In this document: in pieces, positions 37,301-44,801 of the stretch
Layout of the letters: each line of letters starts with the position of its first letter
How positions within the stretch are numbered: position 1 is the stretch's first letter
Source of the DNA: Phoronis australis
Lineage: Eukaryota; Phoronida; Phoronidae
DNA: 64,000 bases
Direction of reading: 5' to 3'
NCBI GenBank assembly: GCA_002633005.1
Contig: NMRA01000658.1
Coordinates: forward strand, 80,378-144,377
Position numbers and translations under genes: made by a program
The notes under the pieces: generated by a model
Told to the model about the DNA's origin: nothing
Seen by the model: only the letters and a program-made list of their open reading frames with translations
Databases searched by the model: none

Positions 37301-40300
37301 AACTAGATGTAGCACTTTGGAGGAAGTTTGTGGGTTTTCATGTTTTGAATTATCTCGCCCACCTTTCTTGTGTTCAGTATAAATACTCTGTTAGCTACTC
37401 TAGAATTCATATTGCTTGGAGAGAGGCTGCTGCTTGCTTCAAAAATATCACAGATACCCAGCGTTGGTAAGAGACAACTTTGTTTCTTGATGTTTTACTA
37501 TTAACTTTGACTTTAGAAACAACTATTTTCAGTTCTTTGATTATTTGATTAACTCATAGAAAGTGTTGTAATAGAAATTGTTCTAAATACAAGTTTATTC
37601 TAAGTATTGTTTGCCAAATTGTGAGTTGAGATAATATTATTAGATATGCATTTTCTGTATTTTAGTATGATATATTTGGTACTTCAATTTGTATTAGATA
37701 TTGTATTATCTTTATTAATTGTTTCAGGTTTAACCGTATCGTAACGTAAGATAGTAGATCGTATCGTATCGTATCATATCATAAATAAAGTTTTATGAGC
37801 CAATGTTACGGTATTATTATTATACGCGTGTAAACCGCTGGGTCAACAACAACAACAAGAGAGACATCTAATGTGCGTGCGACTGTACGCTACACAAACT
37901 TTTCAAACGAAATCAACCTTTGATTTAGACCATTTAGTTTGACCTGATCAAAACCGATTTCTGGCAGTTCGTTACTTCATGAACCAACATATTGGATCGG
38001 ATCCCTTCCTTTTTGGTGGAAGAAATCTAACTCATGCTATCACTGCCAGGAAAATTTTGAAACCCGAGTTAATCGCTTTTTTACGATTTTCATATTTATG
38101 CTGAAAGCAGGATAAGGAAATGCAGATTAAATTACTGATTGTGAAAAGTCCTTACAAGCTCACAACATCAAATTCAGTACACTCACCCTCTTTGCTGCCC
38201 TGGGTGGACAAACTTGAATTTCGAGCGCTCATCGCATTCGTCGAGTTGTCATGCACAGATTCTGAAATATTTGATTTTATCTTTACTCATTGTTGCTGCA
38301 ACTGCCAATAGCCTGCATACTTGGGGTCTATTTACTGCCAATAGCCTACATACTTGGGGTCTGTTCACAGCCAATAGCCTGCATACTTGGGGTCTATTTA
38401 CTGCCAATAGCCTGCATACTTGGACTCTATTTACTGCCAATAGCCTGCATACTTCGGCTCTATTTACTGCCAATAGCCTGTATACTTAGGCTCTATTTAC
38501 TGCCAATAGCCTGCAGACTTGGGGTCTATTCACTGCCAATAGCCTGCATACTTGGACTCTATTCACTGCCAATAGCCTGCATACTTGGGGTCTATTTACT
38601 GCCAATAGCCTGCATACTTGGGCTATATTTACTGCCAATAGCCCGCATACTTGGGCTCTATTTACTGCCAATAGCCTGCATACTTTGGCTCTATTTACTG
38701 CCAATAGCCTGCATTCTTTGGCTCTCTTTACCTTATATGCACAGATGTAAGCACATGTATTTGTGCTCAACTGTTTCACTTATATGCATGGTCCTATGCC
38801 TTGAACATTTATAAGCAGTCACCAATCACTTCAATATGTGTAAGTCTTCATTCTTAGTATTTTAGTTTGAAGGCACGTTTGTTTGACAGCTACCTTTTTG
38901 TAATGAATAGTCATTTTGACTCGCACGTTATTTTTAAAATCAATGCTCTGTATTGCTCTTGCTTTAAAAAGCAAGAGCAACATAGAGCATTGATATGCAA
39001 CCACTGTGTGAATCGCACACAGCACAGATGCAAGGGATGGTTAGTACGTTAAACATTCCTACTAACGGAAGAAATGCTAGTAAACTTAAAATAGCTTGCA
39101 TGGGATGAAAAGCAAGCCAACAATATTCTCTCCAAATCCTTGTAACACTACAGCTTCTATACCCATAATGACTGAGCAGCTGGTGCTGACAACTCCACTT
39201 GGCTTTGAACTCTGTGACCATGGCGACGGAGAAGGAGCAATGAGCTGTGATGAGAAGAAGTTGTCTATGGTCTTCTGTGCATGACTGTCTAGCTCAGCAT
39301 CATGGCTGAAAAATGTAAACCATCAAATGTTGACTGGATTAACAGCAGACAAAATACTGATCAGTGAATATAGCCAATAAATGAATTTCAAAACAGCTGT
39401 GCCACATTGAATTTCACCAACCTGCCAGATGGCCATCAGGTTTTTGGTAGAGCATTCAAAGCCTGATGTACATTCTGGAAATGAAATAACTATATTCTGG
39501 AGCTAAATAATAATTATATTATAGGCGGAAATATATAAAACAATAAATTTTATGACATGATAATTGTTATTTATAAATTCTTTGTTATTATCATTCCATC
39601 ATAGTAAGAAGAATCACGCAGCCCAACAGTCCAAAATAAGTTGGCGACTTTTTTTTTGATTTTGGTTGTTTTTGAGGAGTGTTGCTGTAAGCCTTTCAAT
39701 AAATTCACCTTAGAAGAAACCAATAAATCTGTCCAGATAGAATAGGCATGGTACGAGATGAGGTAAATGTTTGTGTATGCATTTAGTGGGCAGTTAACAC
39801 TGTAATGTGATTGATTGTGTATGCATTTAGTGGGCAGTTAACACTGTAATGTGATTGAAATGAATTAATTTAAACCCTTACACAATTTTGAAACATTTCG
39901 TCTTCTGTCATTGAATTTATTCCAGCAGATGATCCGAAGCCTGTATCAGTGGGGTGTATCCCAACATAACCCTGGTCAGTCACTGAAGAGGAATCCCTGC
40001 CCAGTTTCTTCAATTTAGGGGAGATCCCTCCCCCCAGAACTTCACCACGCACTTTGAAAGTGACACTAAGCACTACCTGTGGGATTGACTTCAAAGTGGG
40101 TTACCACTTTTTCAAAAGGCTGGTTAGGCCGCGGTTTCTCTTAATTTTCATTTCAATATACCTTTAAGTGTTTACGTCACTGTAGAGAATTATGAATGGG
40201 TCATGCATTGGAGAAAAAAATTAATTTGAAAGTACTCAAATTAATTTCACCGAGTGTCTAGGACTCAATGTTGAAAGATCCTAGCATCAACCATGGCAGA

Positions 40301-41976
40301 TGATATGATATTATTATGTGTGTAAGTCATCATTGCAGACTCTGGTTCTGTGTATTCACAGTGTAACTGCCCTATAAAGCATATGTGGTCACATGACAGG
40401 AACTAGTAGAATTTACAAGTCTGAGAAGATTGATGCCCTGACTGGGGCTCGAACCCAACTGAGGCACCGGGACAAGCAGCCGAACACACAACAATCAGAC
40501 TTTGAAAGAGTTCGTATCCACACTGTCAGATTTTTTATTTTTTAAATATGAGCACAGCCCCAGAAAAATCATTTTCACATTACACCCATGTTCTCATTCA
40601 TTCTCTTGCATACACTCACTAGTAAGACTGATCTCACAGGAGTAGGAGCCACTTTTGTGCAATGCTCGATTGTCTGCCAATAAAGCCAGGACTCAAACTC
40701 ACAGTCTCCTCCAGTGTCAGATATTTGCAATAAATAATGATCGTCATAGGGCTTGAGCCGAGGTCTGGGTCGCAATCCGTTCAGGCTTTGTAATTACACT
40801 GTCACATCATGTGACCACATACCAGACAGTACGACTCAGCAGGGATCGTACCCTATGCATAATATAATTATTTCCCACAAAAATCAATACCTATGTTGTC
40901 ATTTAATTTCTTTTTTTCAAGGCTAAGTTCCTTGCCGCAAATACTAGAAACCTTACCAAGCGCTATTTGATGACATCTACAATGCACAAAACCAAGCTAA
41001 AAATAGACTACAATTTCCATTTTTCTTGAGAAATTTGACCAAAAATTCACTCGTTCACTTTTGTCTGCCACATGTGTACAAAATAGGTGAAGAATTGTCA
41101 CATTCTTGTTTATTAGCTAGTCATAATAAACCTGCACACATTCTGTAGACACAAGAAACTCGTGAAAATGCAAGATTCCACAAGATACGTGATCACACCA
41201 GTTTCTTTTATGAGATTCTTGTGCCTGTGGAACTCAGCACAGGTCTTTGTCATAAAATGGCAAGTGACCTACATATCTGTCTGGTGCTCCAGCAATTTCT
41301 CGTCTATATCAGCAGGATGTAGTAATGCCATCTGGTCTATTGACCAACGGAAGTTTTTTGTACTCTGCAACAAAACGGTAGAATAGTTTTGGTAACCAGA
41401 CACAATGGTTAGCAGTTTAACAACTCTCAGCAGACAGCATTTGATTTCATAAAGCAGCCTTTTTCGAAACGTGACACGGATACCAGCAGTTATTAACTTT
41501 TGAATACCCAACATTAGTTGCAAGTGAAAACGAAAGGATGCATGGACGACATGAGAGACGCAGCATTCATTCATTGAAGCAGTGTTTACCTTATCTCCAC
41601 TACTTGGCGTGGATATCTTTGAGAACACACTGGGACTAAAGGTCGCTACATGCAGGCGACTCAACATGAATTTCTCAAACGGATTTGACACTGTGCTGGA
41701 CAGCTCTTCTATTCGACTGGGAGTGTCCGGAACTGTAGTGTCCGGCACGGGCGTAGACGCCTTACATGGAGTCTGCACACTCATGTTGCACGACTGGTCT
41801 GCCGCGGCTATCTTCATTGGGCTACCGCTGCCAGCCATATATGTGTCCTTCTGGTTGAGTCCGTTATCCGAGTTGTGGTTCAGCCGATACAGCTTAGTGA
41901 AAACATTGGACTTTCCTGGTGTTCTGAACAATGGACTCATCTCAGGCCCTTGACCCATTTCTGTTGTTCCACTCAT
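18424..41976 (-). CDS. BORA: BORA (protein aurora borealis) homologue, eight coding exons
   Basis: BORA binds PLK1 and helps Aurora A phosphorylate its activation loop, driving mitotic entry. My model joins eight minus-strand exons (41976-41590, 41364-41273, 39305-39163, 36786-36618, 33869-33770, 29034-28911, 27574-27383, 19337-18424). All junctions are GT-AG and phases agree: 2121 nt, 706 residues plus stop (human BORA is about 559). Matches to the family as I know it: NPFEK and SPSVF (exon 1), FRWSIDQ (134-140, the CDK-phosphorylated motif), DNFF...PSPSPW (174-189), SQT-LSFPV and SLRRKLF (244-250), QFSSSPI (299-305) and a DTGYCT degron-like site (505-510). An in-frame TAG four codons upstream fixes the start at 41976. 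The exon 7 to 8 join is the weakest, since an 8-kb intron could hide an exon. A young retrotransposon and two minisatellites lie in the introns. Confidence 0.9.
21434..21471. repeat. Perfect 14-bp inverted repeat with 10-bp loop
   Basis: Arms GGATACAAAATGGC (21434-21447) and GCCATTTTGTATCC (21458-21471) are exact reverse complements. The flanks show no wider pairing that I can see. Confidence 0.9.
24302..24562 (+). mobile_element. Full-length GGCGGATTTAGG-type MITE
   Basis: Begins CAGTGGCGGATTTAGG and ends CCTGGATCCGCCCATG, giving imperfect terminal inverted repeats. Internal blocks match the inverted copy at 16303-16615 and the truncated copy at 3112. GCACTCAC precedes and CTCACGAA follows; a target duplication is suggested but not exact. 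Confidence 0.68.
25765..27250. repeat. Mosaic inverted-repeat element with CTAGTGGC-core units
   Basis: A block of about 125 bp at 25765-25890 (GTTGAAATGCGCCCATGAAT... AAATGGCCACTAGGTGGCGC) is inverted at about 26865-26993. A second block at about 25905-26150 (ATATGTGGATGC, GTCATCTCCGTCCGTCCGG, GGACGCAAG) is inverted at about 27000-27245. Because the order is A-B...A'-B' and not A-B...B'-A', this is nested or rearranged. Between them lie diverged about 150-200-bp units, each with a CCTAGTGGCA(A/G)TT core. Confidence 0.7.
27383..27574 (-). CDS. BORA: BORA coding exon 7
   Basis: Acceptor TTATGCCCCCAG before 27574; phase 1 in, phase 1 out with donor GACA|GTATGC. Encodes GGNIGNSPFAYPHT... and FTSPNMSPIGSDSL, Ser/Pro-rich like the human TFSPIEF and TSPSPISSP stretch. 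Reading past the donor would add a hydrophobic segment and then stop at 27267. I take that as intron, but it could be an alternative end. The donor is the least certain splice site of the model. Confidence 0.75.
28911..29034 (-). CDS. BORA: BORA coding exon 6 (QFSSSPI block)
   Basis: Acceptor ATGCTGTTCCAG before 29034; phase 0 in, phase 1 out; donor CCAG|GTAACT. Encodes AQFSSSPIIASASCRSSPGR then MSSPELSPIMSRRIKTPAP. QFSSSPI is a diagnostic BORA motif (human GQFSSSPIQAS). The exon lies 271 bases from the retrotransposon LTR. Confidence 0.92.
29305..29417 (-). repeat. 3' LTR of Ty3/gypsy element 2
   Basis: 113 bp, TG...CA bounded, identical base for base to 33265-33377. On the minus strand it begins TGTAGTATAAGTGAC and ends with a TTATTCTACA segment. 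Confidence 0.97.
29418..29427 (-). other. Polypurine tract of element 2
   Basis: The minus strand reads GAGGGGGAGA immediately before the 3' LTR, the expected site for plus-strand priming. Confidence 0.88.
29463..33242 (-). CDS. Gag-pol polyprotein of Ty3/gypsy element 2, intact
   Basis: A 1259-residue open frame encoding all retrotransposition functions. The gag capsid (about 1-190) is followed by two zinc knuckles (C203-C216 and C224-C237). The aspartic protease has DTGA at 297-300. In RT, FSKLDANSGFWQI carries the first catalytic Asp (502) and HMDD (562-565) replaces the usual YxDD. RNase H has TADAS (D711) and ETDHKPL. Integrase has the HHCC zinc region (about 934-970) and the core triad D997, D1050, E1086, with 35 residues between the last two. 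A Pro-rich, basic tail ends the protein. Gag and pol are fused in one frame, so no frameshift is needed. HMDD is, as I recall, common in the widespread K02A2.6-like gypsy group. All catalytic residues I can check are present. Confidence 0.96.
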   Translation of the reverse strand: MELMKPPSEDLDLNSGNVSENWRRFRQKFEVYLVASGATDFSDERKVALFLHCVGDDALALYNTISFENEEASKNLDIVLTKFEEFCSPRKNVTYERYKFHSRKQMEGETIKNFVTHLRTLAQTCEFGELEKSLIKDQLVLGVRDDGLRAKLLRQGGQADGLSLEAALDSCHAAEASGMQFREITATVGDSTSVGAVNEISKCSRCGKTAHGTGERCPARSSECRKCKRRGHWAVACKTHLQQEGVKEVSTGLGNGKHEEMPREFLGEITPGENDIVKPLRVFTQGGFDKTFEFKLDTGAGVTVLPCAGGPWPKLNQSQKRLFATGNIELDVPGCFDATVQYKDKTLRETVYVVTGQATGLLSRRLSIGLGLIKVVDSVDDGPRNIADGSLGRLKGRQYSIKLDDKHEPHAIFTARPVPIPLRPVVEAELRRMESIGVIRPIEEPTDWVSPMVVVPKEDGKVRICSDMTKLNAAVKREVFPMANVEDSLAQLSKGRVFSKLDANSGFWQIELAPESQKLTTFLSPFGRYCYCRLPFGLASAPEVFSREMSSVLEGLSGVVVHMDDILVYGASMEEHDIRLSAVLKRIEHSGLTLNPEKCVYRQTEVKFLGNIIDSEGIRPDPKAIDSIVKIPEPKNVKELQSFLGAINQYGKFSPKFAELAAPLRALLRKDSVWRWDCAQTEAFASVKQELSKPHVLAQFDVSLKTIVTADASLHGLGATLSQVQPDGTRRLVAAASRSLSQTESNYTCIERECLALTWACDRYRNYIVGLKVILETDHKPLIPILSTKDVNNLTPRLQRLRLRLMRFDFEVLHLPGKDNLIADMLSRNPSSEDRDEVLELSTELFAKVAVQNLPATSRRLEEIKHAQALDEVCQKVASFCKTSWPKYLSSQESILKPYWDVQHELTLVDGLLMKGHCIVIPSCERLDVLQRIHVGHLGITKCRERAKACVWWPGMSLAIEDMVKACRRCREHQSVKREPLQTTEWPDGPWQTLGTDLFEYKGSQYLLVVDYYSRYPEIAKLEAATSSCVINHMKSIFARHGIPFVVRSDNGPCYASAEFANFAKDYDFILLTSSPKYPQANGEAERFVETVKGLLRKCDDPYLALLSYRNTPIANGESPARLLMNRTLRTTLPSVPDARPVELDRDSLRIKEHDYKIQMAKAFDSRHRAREIPTYHEGQSVMIRDMKRPAVVVQDKDRSVTLETDKGSITRNRRDVMMMPPPPPDDSVPAILPTSPTNSLRSPSHRVRKPPIRYGFED
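33250..33264 (-). other. Primer-binding site candidate of element 2
   Basis: Directly inside the 5' LTR the minus strand reads TGGTGGCAGCTTTAT. The initial TGG matches a tRNA CCA end and its adjacency to the LTR is exactly as expected. I cannot assign the tRNA. The site almost touches the gag start at 33242. Confidence 0.75.
33265..33377 (-). repeat. 5' LTR of Ty3/gypsy element 2
   Basis: 113 bp, identical to the 3' LTR. Unusually short for Ty3/gypsy, where LTRs are more often several hundred bases; the Mag lineage is known for very short LTRs. Confidence 0.97.
33770..33869 (-). CDS. BORA: BORA coding exon 5
   Basis: Acceptor TTTTTTCCAG before 33869; phase 2 in, phase 0 out; donor ACG|GTATGT. 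Encodes about 34 residues (MKASCVPHELSPQSH..., ending ATPQHRRGVAKT). The motif ELSPQ and the TP near its end match the region before QFSSSP in human BORA (DLSPVK, LQTPSSG). The 1.2-kb minisatellite lies upstream in the preceding intron and the Ty3/gypsy element downstream in the following intron. Confidence 0.85.
34031..35227. repeat. 1.2-kb two-unit minisatellite in a BORA intron
   Basis: Unit A is about 41 bp (GAATGTTGCATAGACCTAAA then ATATGGCATTGGTTCCTTCT); a shorter form lacks the GACCT segment. Unit B is about 30 bp (AGGTAGTTGCATATTTCAAG then TGTATCTCTG). The first part is A-only; later A and B alternate as A-B and A-A-B blocks, a higher-order pattern. It lies between BORA exons 4 and 5. 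Confidence 0.93.
35732..35866. repeat. Direct repeat copy 1 (about 133 bp)
   Basis: Shares CACTATATTTAC, TCATAATAAATGACCTTAT, CGCCTACCTC and ATCATTTATCTATTATTCGG with the block at 36271-36402. It lies in the same BORA intron, 539 bp from its partner, in the same orientation. Confidence 0.85.
36271..36402. repeat. Direct repeat copy 2 (about 132 bp)
   Basis: Second copy of the block at 35732-35866, about 85-90 percent alike by eye. The pair could be terminal repeats of a small LTR-type element or a segmental duplication. No clear TG...CA ends are seen. Confidence 0.8.
36618..36786 (-). CDS. BORA: BORA coding exon 4 (SLRRKLF block)
   Basis: Acceptor TTTTGTTTCAG before 36786; phase 1 in, phase 2 out; donor CA|GTAAGC. 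Encodes SQTALSFPVSFDLQKILSDF followed by SSLRRKLF and SAPASPV, which line up with the human LSLPVDFNLENIL and SSLRRKLF segments. Confidence 0.92.
38301..38732. repeat. 33-bp minisatellite, about 13 copies, in a BORA intron
   Basis: The unit is ACTGCCAATAGCCTGCATAC then TTGGG(G/C)TCTATTT. Because 33 is a multiple of three, several frames stay open on both strands (repeats such as LLPIACILG and LLAVNRPQVCR). These are artefacts of the period, not genes. It lies between BORA exons 3 and 4. Confidence 0.95.
38941..38992. repeat. Near-perfect 25-bp inverted repeat with 2-base loop
   Basis: Arms 38941-38965 and 38968-38992 are reverse complements at 23 of 25 positions (core TTGCTCTTGCTTT / AAAGCAAGAGCAA). 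It lies in a BORA intron, 171 bases downstream of exon 3. The loop is too small for a normal pre-microRNA. Confidence 0.92.
39163..39305 (-). CDS. BORA: BORA coding exon 3 (PSPW block)
   Basis: Acceptor ACATTTTTCAG before 39305; phase 2 in, phase 1 out; donor ATGG|GTATAG. Encodes HDAELDSHAQKTIDNFF and IAPSPSPWS, which match the human block ending FFTKDVIVPSPW. The SPW serine corresponds to another CDK site in vertebrate BORA. Confidence 0.92.
39768..39857. repeat. Tandem duplication of about 44 bp
   Basis: TGTGTATGCATTTAGTGGGC followed by AGTTAACACTGTAATGTGATTG occurs twice in a row without visible differences. It lies in the intron between BORA exons 2 and 3. Confidence 0.88.
40432..40500 (-). 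repeat. tRNA-derived SINE head or tRNA-like fragment
   Basis: The minus strand carries GGGTTCGAGCCCCAG, a good RNA polymerase III B box (GGTTCGANCC class), preceded by a tRNA-like segment. No clear A box or full cloverleaf is seen, so a degraded SINE or tRNA pseudogene is more likely than a working tRNA. Confidence 0.5.
41273..41364 (-). CDS. BORA: BORA coding exon 2 (FRWSIDQ motif)
   Basis: Acceptor TTGTTGCAG before 41364; phase 0 in, phase 2 out; donor AT|GTAGGT. Encodes residues 130-159 plus a split Ile, including STKNFRWSIDQ and HPADID. This is the most conserved BORA block: the serine of FRWS is the cyclin A-CDK1 site needed for PLK1 activation in human BORA. Reading without splicing hits a stop just past the donor. 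Confidence 0.93.
41590..41976 (-). CDS. BORA: BORA coding exon 1 (start codon)
   Basis: Encodes residues 1-129, Ser/Pro/Thr-rich with SPLFRTPGK, VPDTPSR, NPFEKF (98-103) and FSPSVFSK (113-120), which match the conserved N-terminus of BORA. An in-frame TAG lies four codons before the ATG at 41976. Upstream, TTTTATTTCATAG ends at 41990 and looks like a splice acceptor, so a non-coding 5' exon is likely further upstream. The donor AAG|GTAAAC is at 41590/41589, phase 0. Confidence 0.9.
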
Positions 41977-42252
41977 CACTGTGGCCTAGCTATGAAATAA
42001 AACAGGAGTGCTCAATTTAAGCAAACTTATATCTGTTGCATATCTGCCAATGAAAATAAAAATTGTGCTTCTGTCTTCACAATATGGTGTTATCCTAACA
42101 AAATCTGTACAGGCAAAAAACTCATAAAATATGCACTTGGCATGATCTGGTACCAAGTAACCCTCGATCAGTTTAAATTCACCGTGAAGTCGAAAATGAG
42201 AATCATTCAGGAACCATTGAAAAACAAAGCTGTCTTAGTATTTGGAGCTTGT

Positions 42253-42414
42253 TTGACTGTAAGACTTACGTTTACACGTACATAACAACGAACATGCAAT
42301 ATCCGATTGACTGTAAGGCTTAAGTTTACACGCACATAATGACGAACATGCAATATCCGATTGACTGTAAGACTTAGGTTTACATGTGCATAACAACCAA
42401 CATGCAATATCCGA
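42253..42414. repeat. 54-bp tandem repeat, three copies
   Basis: TTGACTGTAAG(A/G)CTTA recurs at exact 54-bp spacing (42253, 42307, 42361), each followed by ACATAA-GA--AACATGCAAT and ATCCGA. Confidence 0.92.
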
Positions 42415-42569
42415 AGTAAAACTGAAATACATTAAAGATGTTCAGACAATTGGCGAATATATTGAAAACAATTAAAGCCATTGGGGAAAAACTAAGGAAA
42501 CTAAGGACCCTGGCCCCTAAGTTGGCGGCAGCGAAGGCGATGTCCAGGCAAAAACTGATGACTGTTTTG

Positions 42570-44801
42570 GGTCATTCCACATTAAATCACCCAGAGGGTG
42601 TCAGGTCACCATCTCAGAATTGGATGAAAATTTACTGAGGTGTTAATCATAGTACATAATGATTACCTGCAAAATTTCTTTCACGTAAGTCAAAGGGTCT
42701 CCGAGATATAGCCCTTCAAAATATTGGGTGCCACGCCCATTTTTGACCTCGCGAATTGAAACTGTGATTTTTTTCAGATTTTGGAGGTCTGTCACTTCAA
42801 AATAAAGCATTGCATTGTTCTGAAAATGCTTGTATGGATTAACTGGATACCAGGCTGTCAGAATCAATCACCAGAGTTCACTTGGCTAATGTCATACCTG
42901 AACTGAGGGGGCCCCAAATGCCAAAAAACTGTGATCGCGAATCCCGAATTCGATTTTTGATTGGCTCCAGAATGTTAAATAAAAGAAATTAAAGCACTTA
43001 AACAGTCAATAAGTATATTCCTTGTTACTGTTAACTGTAATGATTTTCAGGCTCAGGTTATAGAATTTATTCCAAAAGACAATGTCATATTGGTTGCAAA
43101 GTTTACTTAAATTTTGTCAGGGGCTTTGATGGGGTCATAGGGTCACAACCAACAAAACTCCTTATAAGGAAAAAACGAAAGCTTCACGTGAGAAATGCAC
43201 ACGTAACAGCCAATACGATTCATCATCCTGAAAATAGCAACCAATAAGAAGTGTCAAAAGCATTTCCATTCAAAAACAATAGCATCATTTTCTCTTAGTG
43301 TCATTCCACATCATGTCAGGCAGTCAGGCTAGTGTTGAAGATCACTCCTGTTCCAACACAGTCACTAAAAGCATGCCAAGTCCATGTAAGATTGGCATTC
43401 GCCTCGACAGTCCTTGTTATAAAATATATTTGAACCGACAACAAGGTGTCATTCTTATAAAAGACCTTGATCAAGAAAAAAAGGAAACTTCTGTCCTGGA
43501 GAACTGGATTGTCACTTTTTGATGAAGATTAACTTTGTATGCATCATGAAAAACAGTTTTTAACTTGCTATGAAAGTACCTAGAGATGTTGTGCGGATCT
43601 TTTCTTGTGTCACACAAAGGACATTACAAGTAATTCTCACTCACTGCATGGATCAAAGTGCTTCAAGGATTACTGAGCTTTAATGTAGGCTTTAAAAATA
43701 TATCTGACATGGTTTTGTCTTGTATTGTGAGAATGTTCTTCTCAAGTTTTAAAATTTAGACTACTAAAATGGTTCTTAAAATACCAAAATCATCAGTTTT
43801 CACAATTTATGCCCAGGCAAAGATGCTCTGGAAGACCATCTGACAGTGACCTTGAATTTGACGACATGATTAGTTATAAGCAGTGGACGCAAATGGACTC
43901 TACTCTCGGATCAGGAGTTTTGTTGGTTGTGACCCTATGACCCCATCAAAGCCCTGACAAAATTTAAGTAAACTTTGCAACCAATATGACATTGTCTTTT
44001 GGAATAAATTCTATAACCTGAGCCTGAAAATCATTACTTCTATCAATATTATGAACTTGCTGCCATTGCGGATGAGAAAATTTTATGAAAACCCTCGATT
44101 TAAGAGTCCTTAAACCATGAAGGAGTTTTAAACACAATTTTTTTTTGGTTTCATAATCTTCATACATGTTTCATTATGTGAGAAAAAAATCAATATCATT
44201 GTAAACTGCAGACATTGTTTTTTTGGGTGCCAAAAATGGCTGAAGAAATGCATTACTTAACTGAAACTGATTTTTAGTGCCACATAGCTTCAACATTGAC
44301 CACCAAAATAAGTTGTTTATTACTTTTTATAGTTAACAGTAACAAGGAATATACTTATTGACTGTTAAAGTGTTTTAATTTCTTTTATTTAACATTCTGG
44401 AGCCAATCAAAAATCGCATTCGGAATTCGCGATCACAGTTCTTTTGGCATTTGGGGCCCCCTCAGTTCAGATGTGACATTAGCCAAGTGAACTCTGGTGA
44501 TTGATTCTGACAGCCTGGTATCCAGTTAATCCATACAAGCATTTTCAGAACAATGCAATGCTTAATTTTGAAGTGACAGACCTCCAAAATCTGAAAAAAT
44601 CACAGTTTCAATTTGCGAGGTCAAAAATGGGCGTGGCACCCAATATTTTGAAGGGCTATATCTCGGAGACCCTTTGACTTACGTGCAAAATTTTTTGCAG
44701 GTATTCATTGTGTACTATGATTAACATCTCAGTAAATTTTCATCCAATTCTGAGACGGTGACCTGACACCCTCTGGGTGATTTCATGTGGTTAAAATGAC
44801 C
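42570..44801. mobile_element. Long inverted-repeat (foldback-type) element
   Basis: The left arm 42570-43161 is inverted at 43914-44801 with high identity over its whole length. Both outer ends read GGTCATT(T/C) and lead into AAATCACCCAGAGGGTGTCAG. The right arm carries about 295 extra bases (about 44036-44330) absent from the left. The central loop is about 750 bp and has no convincing transposase. No clear target duplication is seen. It may be a non-autonomous DNA transposon with very long termini or an inverted duplication. Confidence 0.85.

Noticed and set aside
38214-38814. Long open frames on both strands
   Set aside because: They are produced by the 33-bp minisatellite and have no non-repeat content.
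38941-38992. A microRNA precursor
   Set aside because: The loop is only two bases and the stem about 25 bp, unlike processed precursors.
41269-41979. A single 236-residue protein
   Set aside because: The central part is intronic: a donor at 41589 and acceptor at 41365 join the two conserved BORA blocks in frame.
42438-42638. A short basic protein
   Set aside because: It runs into the arm of the long inverted repeat and has no support.
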